This document shows, in pieces, positions 15,428 through 21,317 of a stretch of 21,317 nt of DNA (positions are counted from its first letter, which is position 1; every line of letters begins with the position of its first letter). Source of the stretch: Rhodobiaceae bacterium. Lineage in GTDB: Bacteria > Pseudomonadota > Alphaproteobacteria > RS24. The translations under genes and the position numbers were made by a program. The stretch spans positions 15,588-36,904 of the forward strand of contig NYTN01000004.1 of NCBI GenBank assembly GCA_002683515.1, read 5' to 3'. The notes beneath the pieces are model-generated. The model did not search any database and had not been told where the DNA came from. It saw nothing but the letters and a program-made list of their open reading frames with translations.

Positions 15428-15946
15428 CTAGTTTGGCTGATTATTGGCTTCACTGCTCTCTTGAGCAGCCCGTGCCTCACCCTGCTGGTAAAGCCCGGCA
15501 AAATTAATTGGGTCAAGCATAAGTGTGGGGTAGCCACTATTTTGTGTGACATCGGCAATAATTTGGCGGGCAAAAGGAAATAGGTGTCGCGGCGCCTCTA
15601 TAAGGAGCGCAGGGCGCAAAGCTTCCTGTGTTAGACCAACAATTTTAAACACACCGGCATAAACGAGCTCGACTATAAATAAAGTATTTTCGCCGGTTTT
15701 GGCCTCAACGCGAAAGTTCAGGGTTACCTCATGGGCATCATCGTGCAACGGGCTTGTGCCAACATTGACTTGAACATCAATATTGGAGCCATCTTTGCTC
15801 TCGGCAGGTTTGTTAGGGGCGTGGGGGTTCTCAAAGGATAAATCTTTTACATACTGGCTGAGAACACTAAAGCTTGGGCCTTCCGCACCGCCAGCGCTGG
15901 GATTTGCGGCTGGTTGAGGTGTGTCGTTATTATCATCGGCGGTCAT
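15428..15946 (-). CDS. secB: Protein-export chaperone SecB
   Basis: SecB is a tetrameric cytosolic chaperone that holds preproteins unfolded and hands them to SecA. The 172 residues have an acidic, Ala/Pro/Gly-rich N-terminal tail of about 23 residues. The family core then begins with FSVLSQYVKDLSFENPHAP and continues through VQVNVGTSPL, FIVELVYAGVF, LIEAPRHLFPFARQIIADV and the strongly conserved GYPTLMLDPINFAGLYQQ. The C-terminal tail is Gln/Ser/Asn-rich. AAGGA lies upstream of the ATG. It is transcribed against the surrounding plus-strand genes, as a pair with fxsA 47 bp upstream. Length is normal for alphaproteobacterial SecB. Confidence 0.97.
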   Translation of the reverse strand: MTADDNNDTPQPAANPSAGGAEGPSFSVLSQYVKDLSFENPHAPNKPAESKDGSNIDVQVNVGTSPLHDDAHEVTLNFRVEAKTGENTLFIVELVYAGVFKIVGLTQEALRPALLIEAPRHLFPFARQIIADVTQNSGYPTLMLDPINFAGLYQQGEARAAQESSEANNQPN

Positions 15947-15993
15947 GTCATCATCCTTAAGCTTTGCAAATCTGCTGAATATTTGGCTGATGC

Positions 15994-16491
15994 TTAGCTT
16001 TCAGGGTCATTTTTGTCAATCACGATGTGGTTGGCATCAATGATATCATTATTGTTTGCTGGATTGGGGTGCGCGCCTCTGTCCTGAGATGATGCGCTGG
16101 AATAAAAACGTGTGCTGAACATATCTGTCGTAAATTTAGTCATAATGCTCCCGACAACAAAATCTAAAAGCAATGATCTAACTGGCGGTAAGAGCAGCAG
16201 AAAACCAACGCCGTCAGTAAAGAAGCCAGGGATAATAAGCATAAGCCCGGCGAGCAAGACCAGGATGCCATGAGCGAGGGCTTTGGCGGGGGGCTGACCC
16301 TTGCTGATTTGATTTTGGGCGTCTCTTAAAATTGAAAACCCTTGATAGCGTACGAGCACCATCCCCACCACCGCGGTGGTAAGAATAAGAAGGATTGTTT
16401 CGCCGGCGCCGATGATACCCCCGATATCAATCAGCAGCGTAATCTCGACAATTGGCAGTAAAATGAAAAAAACTAACAATAAAAGAGACAT
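15994..16491 (-). CDS. fxsA: FxsA-family membrane protein
   Basis: FxsA is a small inner-membrane protein; in E. coli its overproduction relieves exclusion of phage T7 by the F plasmid, but its normal role is unknown. The 165 residues have three or four hydrophobic stretches: residues 2-20 (LLLLVFFILLPIVEITLLI), about 26-47, about 74-90, and a short LLLLPPVR element. The conserved GFFTDGVGFLLLLPPVR block is the clearest family marker. The last 50 residues are hydrophilic, Asn/Asp/Ser-rich and probably cytoplasmic. CAGGAAAA lies about 9 nt before the ATG. The gene is divergent from the Tim44-domain gene across about 130 bp, and secB follows downstream. Confidence 0.92.
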   Translation of the reverse strand: MSLLLLVFFILLPIVEITLLIDIGGIIGAGETILLILTTAVVGMVLVRYQGFSILRDAQNQISKGQPPAKALAHGILVLLAGLMLIIPGFFTDGVGFLLLLPPVRSLLLDFVVGSIMTKFTTDMFSTRFYSSASSQDRGAHPNPANNNDIIDANHIVIDKNDPES

Positions 16492-16612
16492 AATTAACTT
16501 TTTCCTGTTTATTCAGAGGCTAGTGTAACCCATCTCTGCATGAGACAACTCACCACGGGTAAATTATCTCATAGTTTCTATTTTTCATGTAGGATAATGC
16601 AATTAGAATTAC

Positions 16613-16618
16613 AAGGAG
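16613..16618 (+). promoter_or_regulatory. Ribosome-binding site that points to an ATT start
   Basis: AAGGAG is a near-perfect Shine-Dalgarno sequence and is the only good one before the Tim44-domain gene. Six nt downstream, in the correct frame, is ATT at 16625; no ATG, GTG or TTG in that frame lies at a workable distance. The first such codon, TTG at 16646, is 27 nt away. A GTG at 16618 is in a different frame and soon stops. Confidence 0.55.
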
Positions 16619-16624
16619 TGTGTC

Positions 16625-17305
16625 ATTACTATCTTAAACCTCATATTGCTGGTTTTTGTAATCGTCATTATCTGGCGGCTTAATGCCGTTTTGGGTACTG
16701 GCGGTGGTGCTAACAATAAAAATAACGACTCTTATGGTTTTGGCCTGGATGATAGAGACAAAAACCGCAGTAAAAATAGCGATAGCAGAGGGAAAATGGC
16801 AGAAGTCGCCCCCGCCCGCCCGCCATTGCGCGTGGTTGCTAATGGCGAGACGCCCAAAACAGCAGATGAATTAACTAAAATTCGTGGGCTTGATCCGTCC
16901 TTTGATGCGGGCCTATTTATAGAAAATGCCTCAGATGCCTATGAAATTATTCTAAGGTGCTTCTCCGAACATGATCGTAAGACTTTGAAACCGCTTGTTA
17001 GCGCAGAAGTATATCAAGGCTTTGATCAAGTCATGAAATCGCGTGAGCAAGAGGGGCATAGTCTTCGCACCGAAATTATTTCCGTTGATCGTGCTGAGAT
17101 AGCCGATGTTGAGCTTGAAGGGAGCGTCGCCAGAATTACAATTAATTTTGAGGCTTCGCTTGCATCAGCTCTTACTGACAGCGCCGGTGAGGTGCTTGAG
17201 GGCGGGCTGGAGAATATCAATAACAATAAAGATTTGTGGAGCTTTGAGCGCGATTTAAAGAAAAAAACTCCAATTTGGGTTTTGGTCGCTACTGAAAGTG
17301 TCTAG
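16625..17305 (+). CDS. Tim44-like (TimA) domain membrane-associated protein
   Basis: This is a Tim44/TimA-type protein; Alphaproteobacteria carry this ancestor-like relative of the mitochondrial import component, but its bacterial role is poorly defined. One N-terminal membrane helix (LNLILLVFVIVIIW) is followed by RLNAVLGT, the usual motif, then a polar Asn/Asp/Lys-rich linker. The Tim44 domain occupies about residues 80-226, with FIENASDAYEIILRCFSEHDRKTLKPLVSAEVY-like helices and a C-terminal sheet ending DLWSFERDLKKKTPIWVLVATES. I place the start at ATT 16625 (226 residues) because AAGGAG sits 6 nt upstream and this gives the expected N-terminal length. The conventional choice is TTG 16646 (219 residues), which lacks a ribosome site and cuts into the membrane helix. 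An in-frame stop lies at 16604. Smr follows after 3 bp, with no mltA between. Confidence 0.88.
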   Translation: MTILNLILLVFVIVIIWRLNAVLGTGGGANNKNNDSYGFGLDDRDKNRSKNSDSRGKMAEVAPARPPLRVVANGETPKTADELTKIRGLDPSFDAGLFIENASDAYEIILRCFSEHDRKTLKPLVSAEVYQGFDQVMKSREQEGHSLRTEIISVDRAEIADVELEGSVARITINFEASLASALTDSAGEVLEGGLENINNNKDLWSFERDLKKKTPIWVLVATESV

Positions 17306-17308
17306 GTA

Positions 17309-17908
17309 ATGCAGGGTTCTGAGAAGAATTCTGACAAAAACAAACCGACTTCACCCGCAGGTGATGATGACAATGACGTCTGGTCTCGCGTTGCAAAATC
17401 AACTAGGAAGTTGAACAAAAAACAAAAGGTCTCTTATCAAGCTGAGAGGCTCAGTAAGCCAGCGCGGGCGGGCGATAAAAAGGTTGTCTCGACGAATATA
17501 AGCGCCTCCAAGCAACCACTCAAAAAGCTTGATTTAAAACCTGAAACGGTAGGGCCTGCCACCCCAAGGCCCGTTAAGAAGCTAGAGAAGTTAGATCGTA
17601 ATGAGTTGCGCCGCGTTCGCCGAGGGCGCGATGCCATCGAGCAAACTCTTGATCTGCATGGATTGAGAGCTGAAATCGCACAAAAAAGAGTAGACACTTT
17701 CATTCGCTCTGCGCACATAAATGGGTGCAAATGGGTGCTTATTATTACCGGTAAGGGTGAACAGGGCGCGGGCACCCTAAAAAAACAGACTCCTATCTGG
17801 CTAGGCATTCTGGCAGAACAAAGCCTAGTTATGGGCTTTGATTTGGCCCCTCAAAATATGGGCGGAAGCGGGGCTGTTTGTGTGCGCCTCAGGAAAAAAA
17901 AGACATAA
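17309..17908 (+). CDS. Smr-domain protein
   Basis: The protein has 199 residues: an N-terminal basic, Lys/Ser-rich and probably disordered half (about 1-105), then a C-terminal Smr domain like that at the end of MutS2 proteins. The Smr hallmarks are LDLHG near residue 113, IITGKGEQGAGTLKKQTPIWL, and GGSGAVCVRLRKK at the end. Isolated Smr domains can be nucleases acting on DNA or RNA; whether this one is active cannot be told. The ATG is 3 bp after the Tim44-domain stop, indicating tight coupling. In other Alphaproteobacteria an mltA gene usually separates these two. A 14-bp palindrome (GCCAAAATATTGGC, 17920-17933) lies just downstream but lacks a T-tract. Confidence 0.92.
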   Translation: MQGSEKNSDKNKPTSPAGDDDNDVWSRVAKSTRKLNKKQKVSYQAERLSKPARAGDKKVVSTNISASKQPLKKLDLKPETVGPATPRPVKKLEKLDRNELRRVRRGRDAIEQTLDLHGLRAEIAQKRVDTFIRSAHINGCKWVLIITGKGEQGAGTLKKQTPIWLGILAEQSLVMGFDLAPQNMGGSGAVCVRLRKKKT

Positions 17909-17985
17909 AGCTTAAATGAGCCAAAATATTGGCAAATCACCCTGACACCTGTTAAAAAAGGCCATAACAAAATCTGGTAGGACAC

Positions 17986-18582
17986 ATGTCAAGAACAGCA
18001 GAAATTAAGCGTGAAACCAAAGAAACAGGGGTGACGGCCAAACTCAACCTTGATGGCTCTGGCATATATAACATCGCCACGGGCATTGGGTTTTTAGATC
18101 ATATGCTTGAGCAACTCTCGCGACACTCTCTGATAGATCTCGAGGTGATTGCAAAGGGTGACCTGCATATTGATTTTCACCACACCACTGAAGATACAGG
18201 CATCGTTATTGGCGAAGCTGTGAGACAAGCTTTGGGTGATTTTAAGGGGCTAGTAAGATATGGCAGCGCCATCATTCCAATGGATGAAACTTGTAGCCGG
18301 GTATCTCTTGATGTTTCACAACGGCCATACCTTATTTGGAAAGTGGATTTCACGAAGCCCAAACTGGGCGATATGGACACTGAGCTTTTCAAGGAATGGT
18401 TTCAGGCTTTTGCACAATCTGCCGGCATAACGCTGCATGTTGAAAATATGTATGGTGAGAATAATCACCATATTATTGAGAGTTGTTTTAAGGGGTTGGC
18501 GCGCGCTTTGCGTCAAGCAATAGACATTGATCCACGTAATGCAGATGACATTCCCTCTACAAAAGGCGTGCTCGGCAACTGA
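17986..18582 (+). CDS. hisB: Imidazoleglycerol-phosphate dehydratase
   Basis: HisB dehydrates imidazole glycerol phosphate to imidazole acetol phosphate in histidine synthesis. At 198 residues this is the monofunctional type, without the N-terminal histidinol-phosphatase domain of the enterobacterial enzyme. The Mn-binding and catalytic segments are present: GFLDHMLEQLSRHS (about 35-48), HHTTEDTGI (65-73), and the C-terminal GENNHHIIES. The start ATG has GTAGGA nearby. It begins the his cluster after a 77-bp gap from smr, which is the likely place for the operon promoter; I saw only weak -35/-10 candidates. hisH follows after 39 bp. Confidence 0.97.
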   Translation: MSRTAEIKRETKETGVTAKLNLDGSGIYNIATGIGFLDHMLEQLSRHSLIDLEVIAKGDLHIDFHHTTEDTGIVIGEAVRQALGDFKGLVRYGSAIIPMDETCSRVSLDVSQRPYLIWKVDFTKPKLGDMDTELFKEWFQAFAQSAGITLHVENMYGENNHHIIESCFKGLARALRQAIDIDPRNADDIPSTKGVLGN

Positions 18583-18621
18583 CTTGGACGGACCTCCTTT
18601 AGACTTTGTGGGGAAGAGGGT

Positions 18622-19260
18622 TTGACAATAGCGATAATCGACTATGGTTCAGGCAATTTGCGGTCGGCGCAAAAAGCCTTTGAGCGTGTTGCATCCGAAC
18701 TTTCTTTAAAATCTGAGGTGATACTGACCGCGCATGCTGAGGATGTGGCTGCAGCGGATCATATTGTTTTGCCTGGGGTTGGCGCTTTTGCGGATTGTGC
18801 GGCGGGGCTTTCGTCGCTTGACGGCATGACGGATGCTTTGGGCGAGGCCGTGATGAATGGCGGCAAGCCGTTTTTGGGCATCTGTGTGGGTATGCAATTA
18901 TTGGCGACTACGGGCCATGAGCAGGTTTTCACAAGCGGCCTTAATTGGTTGCAAGGGCAAGTGCAAAAACTTGAAGTTGACAGCACCACTCATAAAATTC
19001 CGCATATGGGCTGGAATGTGCTGAATGTGATGAATAGTCATAAGGTGCTTGAGGGGCTGGATGGGGAGTCTGTTTATTTTGTCCACTCTTATGCGTTCCG
19101 TCCAGATGATCCCAATCATTCTTTGGCAACCACTGTGCACGGCGCGTCATTTTCTTCGGTTGTTGGCCTAGACAATATTATCGGTACGCAGTTCCACCCA
19201 GAAAAAAGTCAGCATGTTGGCCTGCATCTCATTAAAAACTTTTTGGAGTGGCGACCATGA
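18622..19260 (+). CDS. hisH: Imidazole glycerol phosphate synthase, glutaminase subunit HisH
   Basis: HisH releases ammonia from glutamine and channels it to HisF. The 212 residues form a class I glutamine amidotransferase with nucleophile Cys88 in LGICVGMQLL and the His192/Glu194 pair in TQFHPEKSQ. The oxyanion segment LPGVGAF is at about 50-56. The start is TTG: the first residues MTIAIIDYGSGNLRSA match the family exactly, GGGGAAG lies upstream, and no ATG fits. The stop forms an ATGA overlap with hisA. It functions as a heterodimer with HisF, encoded two genes later. Confidence 0.97.
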   Translation: MTIAIIDYGSGNLRSAQKAFERVASELSLKSEVILTAHAEDVAAADHIVLPGVGAFADCAAGLSSLDGMTDALGEAVMNGGKPFLGICVGMQLLATTGHEQVFTSGLNWLQGQVQKLEVDSTTHKIPHMGWNVLNVMNSHKVLEGLDGESVYFVHSYAFRPDDPNHSLATTVHGASFSSVVGLDNIIGTQFHPEKSQHVGLHLIKNFLEWRP

Positions 19261-19985
19261 TTTTATTTCCCGCAATTGATTTGAAGTGCGGCGAGTGCGT
19301 GCGCCTCGAACAGGGGGACATGAGCCGGGCAACCGTCTTTAATAATGATCCGGCGGCACAGGCGGCGGCCTTCCAAGCGCAGGGATTTTCGCATCTTCAT
19401 CTTGTTGATTTAGATGGAGCGTTTGCCGGTGCGCCCGTTAATGCTGATGCCGTTGACCGCATTCTTGCGGCTACGACAGTCACGACCCAGCTTGGTGGCG
19501 GGATTAGAGATTTGTCGACAATTGAAAGCTGGCTTACGCGAGGGATTGGTCGGGTTATTCTCGGAACGGCAGCAGTGCGGAGTCCCGAACTTGTTATGGA
19601 GGCTTGTCGCGCCTTTCCTGATCGCATTGTTGTTGGCATTGATGCGCGTAATGGCAAGGTTGCTGTTGAGGGTTGGGCTGAAACCGGTGACTTGGATGCC
19701 CACACGCTGGCCAAGAAATTTGAGGATGTTGGCGTTTCAGCCATTGTTTATACAGATATTGATCGTGACGGTATGCTTCAGGGTATTAATGTTGAAGCGA
19801 CAGCTGGATTAGCGCGGGTTATTAATATTCCTGTTATTGCTTCGGGTGGATTGGCGGGCTCTGAAGATCTCGAAAGGCTTTTGGCGGTTGAGGATGATGG
19901 TGTGACTGGCGTTATCTCGGGCCGCGCGCTTTATGATGGTCGTCTAGATGCGTCCGCCGCTTTGGCAATGGAGGGGATATGCTGA
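19257..19985 (+). CDS. hisA: ProFAR isomerase HisA
   Basis: HisA isomerises ProFAR to PRFAR through an Amadori rearrangement. It is a (beta/alpha)8 barrel of 242 residues with the two catalytic aspartates Asp8 (FPAIDLK) and Asp129 (VVGIDARNGK). The phosphate-binding halves are LGGGIRD (79-85) and ASGGLAG. The first motif reads KCGECVRLEQG, where KDG or KGG followed by K-CVRL is more usual; the cysteine at residue 11 is unusual but not catalytic. The ATG is preferred to the GTG three codons earlier because GGAG is 8 nt upstream and it gives the ATGA overlap with hisH. It overlaps hisF by 7 bp. Confidence 0.97.
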   Translation: MILFPAIDLKCGECVRLEQGDMSRATVFNNDPAAQAAAFQAQGFSHLHLVDLDGAFAGAPVNADAVDRILAATTVTTQLGGGIRDLSTIESWLTRGIGRVILGTAAVRSPELVMEACRAFPDRIVVGIDARNGKVAVEGWAETGDLDAHTLAKKFEDVGVSAIVYTDIDRDGMLQGINVEATAGLARVINIPVIASGGLAGSEDLERLLAVEDDGVTGVISGRALYDGRLDASAALAMEGIC

Positions 19986-20737
19986 AGACCCGCATAATTC
20001 CATGCCTCGATGTTAAAGATGGGCGCGTGGTCAAGGGGGTCAATTTTGTTGATCTTGTTGATGCGGGCGATCCCGTTGAGGCCGCGCGCGCTTATGATGC
20101 CGCCGGAGCGGATGAGCTGTGTTTTCTGGATATTACAGCCAGCCATGAGCGCAGAAGTATTCTGCTCGATGTTGTTCGCTCGACAGCTGAACAATGTTTC
20201 ATGCCATTGACAGTAGGGGGCGGCGTGCGTGTGCCTCAAGATGTCCGCGAGCTGCTACTTGCTGGTGCTGATAAAGTTTCGCTCAACACCACTGCTGTTA
20301 AAGACCCTGATGTGGTGGCAGAGTCGGCGCAAAAGTTTGGGTCGCAATGTATTGTGGTCGCCATTGATGCCAAACAGACTGATGAGGATAGGTGGGAAAT
20401 TTTTACCCATGGCGGGCGCGAGGCGACAGGGATAGAGGCTGTTAGCTTTGCCCAAGAAATGGTTGCACGGGGTGCTGGGGAGATACTTCTAACCTCTATG
20501 GATCGCGATGGAACCAGAGCGGGCTTTGATTTGGCTCTAACACGAAAGCTTGCGGATGCTGTGCCGGTTCCCGTTATTGCTTCGGGCGGTGTTGGGCATC
20601 CGGAACATTTTGTCAGCGGTGTTGTTGAGGGGCATGCAAGTGCTGTGCTCGCAGCGAGTATTTTCCATTTTGGGGACTTTACAATTTCAGAAGCCAAGCA
20701 GATTATGCAGGCCGCTGGAATTGAGGTCAGGCTTTAG
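19979..20737 (+). CDS. hisF: Imidazole glycerol phosphate synthase, cyclase subunit HisF
   Basis: HisF joins ammonia from HisH to PRFAR, giving imidazole glycerol phosphate and AICAR. The 252-residue barrel has catalytic Asp11 (IPCLDVKDGRVVKG) and Asp130 (VVAIDAKQ), with phosphate-binding TVGGGVR (78-84) and ASGGVG. The ATG lies inside the end of hisA (7-bp overlap), with GGAGGGG just before it. Homology to HisA is visible in the paired barrel motifs, as expected for this family. hisE follows after 35 bp. Confidence 0.98.
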   Translation: MLKTRIIPCLDVKDGRVVKGVNFVDLVDAGDPVEAARAYDAAGADELCFLDITASHERRSILLDVVRSTAEQCFMPLTVGGGVRVPQDVRELLLAGADKVSLNTTAVKDPDVVAESAQKFGSQCIVVAIDAKQTDEDRWEIFTHGGREATGIEAVSFAQEMVARGAGEILLTSMDRDGTRAGFDLALTRKLADAVPVPVIASGGVGHPEHFVSGVVEGHASAVLAASIFHFGDFTISEAKQIMQAAGIEVRL

Positions 20738-20772
20738 GGAGGCTCGGGTAAGAGCTTCAATAGGAAAATTAA

Positions 20773-21132
20773 ATGGTGTCTCGGAAATCAGAAATAATTG
20801 ATCAGCTCTTTGAGATTATAGAAGCGCGTAAGAACGGCAATGCCGATGCTTCTTATACAGCAAAACTCATCTCAAAAGGACCGGCGACTATCGGGCGAAA
20901 GCTTAATGAGGAGTCTGTCGAGGCTTTGATTGCTGCTGCACAGAATAATCCTACCGAGCTGGCTCAGGAGGCCGCGGATGTAATATTTCATTTGCTGGTT
21001 CTGTTGGCGTCGTTGGATGTCAGTCCAGATGAGGTTTGGGATATTCTCGCCAAGAGGCAGGGGGTCTCCGGTCTTGAGGAAAAAGCATCAAGACAGTCGG
21101 CGGATAAAAAAGAGGTTGTAAAAGGGGATTAG
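20773..21132 (+). CDS. hisE: Phosphoribosyl-ATP pyrophosphatase HisE
   Basis: HisE hydrolyses phosphoribosyl-ATP to phosphoribosyl-AMP, the second step of histidine synthesis. The 119 residues belong to the all-alpha MazG-like superfamily: SYTAKLISKGPATIGRKLNEESVEALIAA carries the first metal-binding E-E-x-x-E motif and LAQEAADVIFHLLVLLAS the second. A Lys/Ser-rich tail of about 17 residues follows the last helix. AGGAAAA lies 5 nt before the ATG. It is a separate HisE, not a HisIE fusion, and no hisI or hisG is in the window. The coaA start lies 3 bp beyond its stop. Confidence 0.96.
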   Translation: MVSRKSEIIDQLFEIIEARKNGNADASYTAKLISKGPATIGRKLNEESVEALIAAAQNNPTELAQEAADVIFHLLVLLASLDVSPDEVWDILAKRQGVSGLEEKASRQSADKKEVVKGD

Positions 21133-21135
21133 CGT

Positions 21136-21317
21136 ATGAAGAACCCTGAGGATAAGAGTGTAGATGAAAGGGCAAGCCCGCCTTCTCCCTATCGGCATTT
21201 CTCGGCCTCGGCATGGGGGCGGCTTCGTGATGGCACGCCCTTGCCGTTGACTGAAGAAGAAGTTGTCGGTTTGCGTGGGCGCGGTGAAACGGTCTCTATC
21301 GCTGAGGTTGAGCAGAT
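21136..21317 (+). CDS. coaA: Pantothenate kinase type I, N-terminal part (cut by window edge)
   Basis: About 60 codons are visible. After a polar tail (MKNPEDKSVDERASPPS) comes SPYRHFSASAWGRLRDGTPLPL followed by TEEEVVGLRGRGETVSIAEVEQ, which matches the start of bacterial type I CoaA before its P-loop. The enzyme phosphorylates pantothenate in the first step of coenzyme A synthesis. The ATG has AAAGGGG 8 nt upstream. Its place after hisE is the common alphaproteobacterial arrangement. The P-loop and catalytic residues are beyond the window, so integrity cannot be judged. Confidence 0.88.
   Translation, partial: MKNPEDKSVDERASPPSPYRHFSASAWGRLRDGTPLPLTEEEVVGLRGRGETVSIAEVEQ

Noticed and set aside
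16540..16572. ATGAGA ... TCTCAT inverted repeat in the fxsA/Tim44 divergent gap
   Set aside because: Six-base arms 21 nt apart are expected by chance in a gap of this length.
17920..17933. Palindrome GCCAAAATATTGGC between smr and hisB
   Set aside because: It has a 5-bp stem but no T-tract, so it is not a terminator. It could be an operator, but one copy gives no support.
17942..17968. CTGACA ... CATAAC as a promoter for hisB
   Set aside because: The spacer is 15 bp and the -10 matches only four of six bases; position is sensible but evidence is too thin.
1..21317. Mobile elements, CRISPR, defence, secretion or biosynthetic clusters, tRNA or rRNA genes
   Set aside because: None seen; all sizeable frames are accounted for by conserved housekeeping families.

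Overview
This window looks like the replication-origin neighbourhood of an alphaproteobacterial chromosome. The diagnostic feature is gene order: parB-parA-rsmG-mnmG-mnmE, then rho-hemJ-hemE, then an AT-rich gap, then ppsR-maf-aroE-coaE-dnaQ, secB, fxsA, a Tim44-domain gene, an Smr-domain gene, and hisB-hisH-hisA-hisF-hisE-coaA. This is the arrangement I know from Caulobacter- and Rhizobium-like chromosomes, where oriC lies between hemE and the DUF299 (ppsR) gene. Base composition is moderate, below what is usual in cultured GC-rich Alphaproteobacteria, so a marine or otherwise AT-drifted lineage is possible. I cannot name the genus.

Left arm (1-11202, genes mostly on the minus strand): the start of parB and a complete parA (chromosome segregation), rsmG/mnmG/mnmE (16S rRNA and tRNA modification), rho (transcription termination), and hemJ/hemE (haem synthesis). 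Two perfect 16-bp parS sites sit at 1897-1912, inside rsmG, and 3897-3912, between mnmG and mnmE. Between mnmE and rho lies a plus-strand pair, a DUF255 thioredoxin-fold protein and a dienelactone-hydrolase-family protein, which runs against the direction of its neighbours.

Origin gap (11203-11738): 536 bp without a credible gene. It holds one perfect and two near-consensus DnaA boxes, several weaker boxes, a long A/T run and an imperfect AT palindrome. One GATTC (a GANTC, CcrM-type) site lies within a tandem DnaA-box pair. Gene orientation flips from minus to plus across this gap, as expected at a bidirectional origin.

Right arm (11739-21317, genes mostly on the plus strand): a tightly overlapped run ppsR-maf-aroE-coaE followed by dnaQ; a minus-strand pair secB and fxsA; a Tim44-domain membrane protein that seems to use a rare ATT start; an Smr-domain protein; and a histidine operon hisB-hisH-hisA-hisF-hisE followed by coaA, cut by the window end. 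Many junctions overlap by 1-11 bp, indicating translational coupling.

I found no rRNA, tRNA, CRISPR, insertion sequence, phage or defence genes. Almost everything is conserved housekeeping, and I see no evidence of a wholly new system. The most interesting signals are the origin architecture, the parS pair, the ATT start, a terminator-like antisense hairpin inside rsmG, and the head-on DUF255/hydrolase pair.
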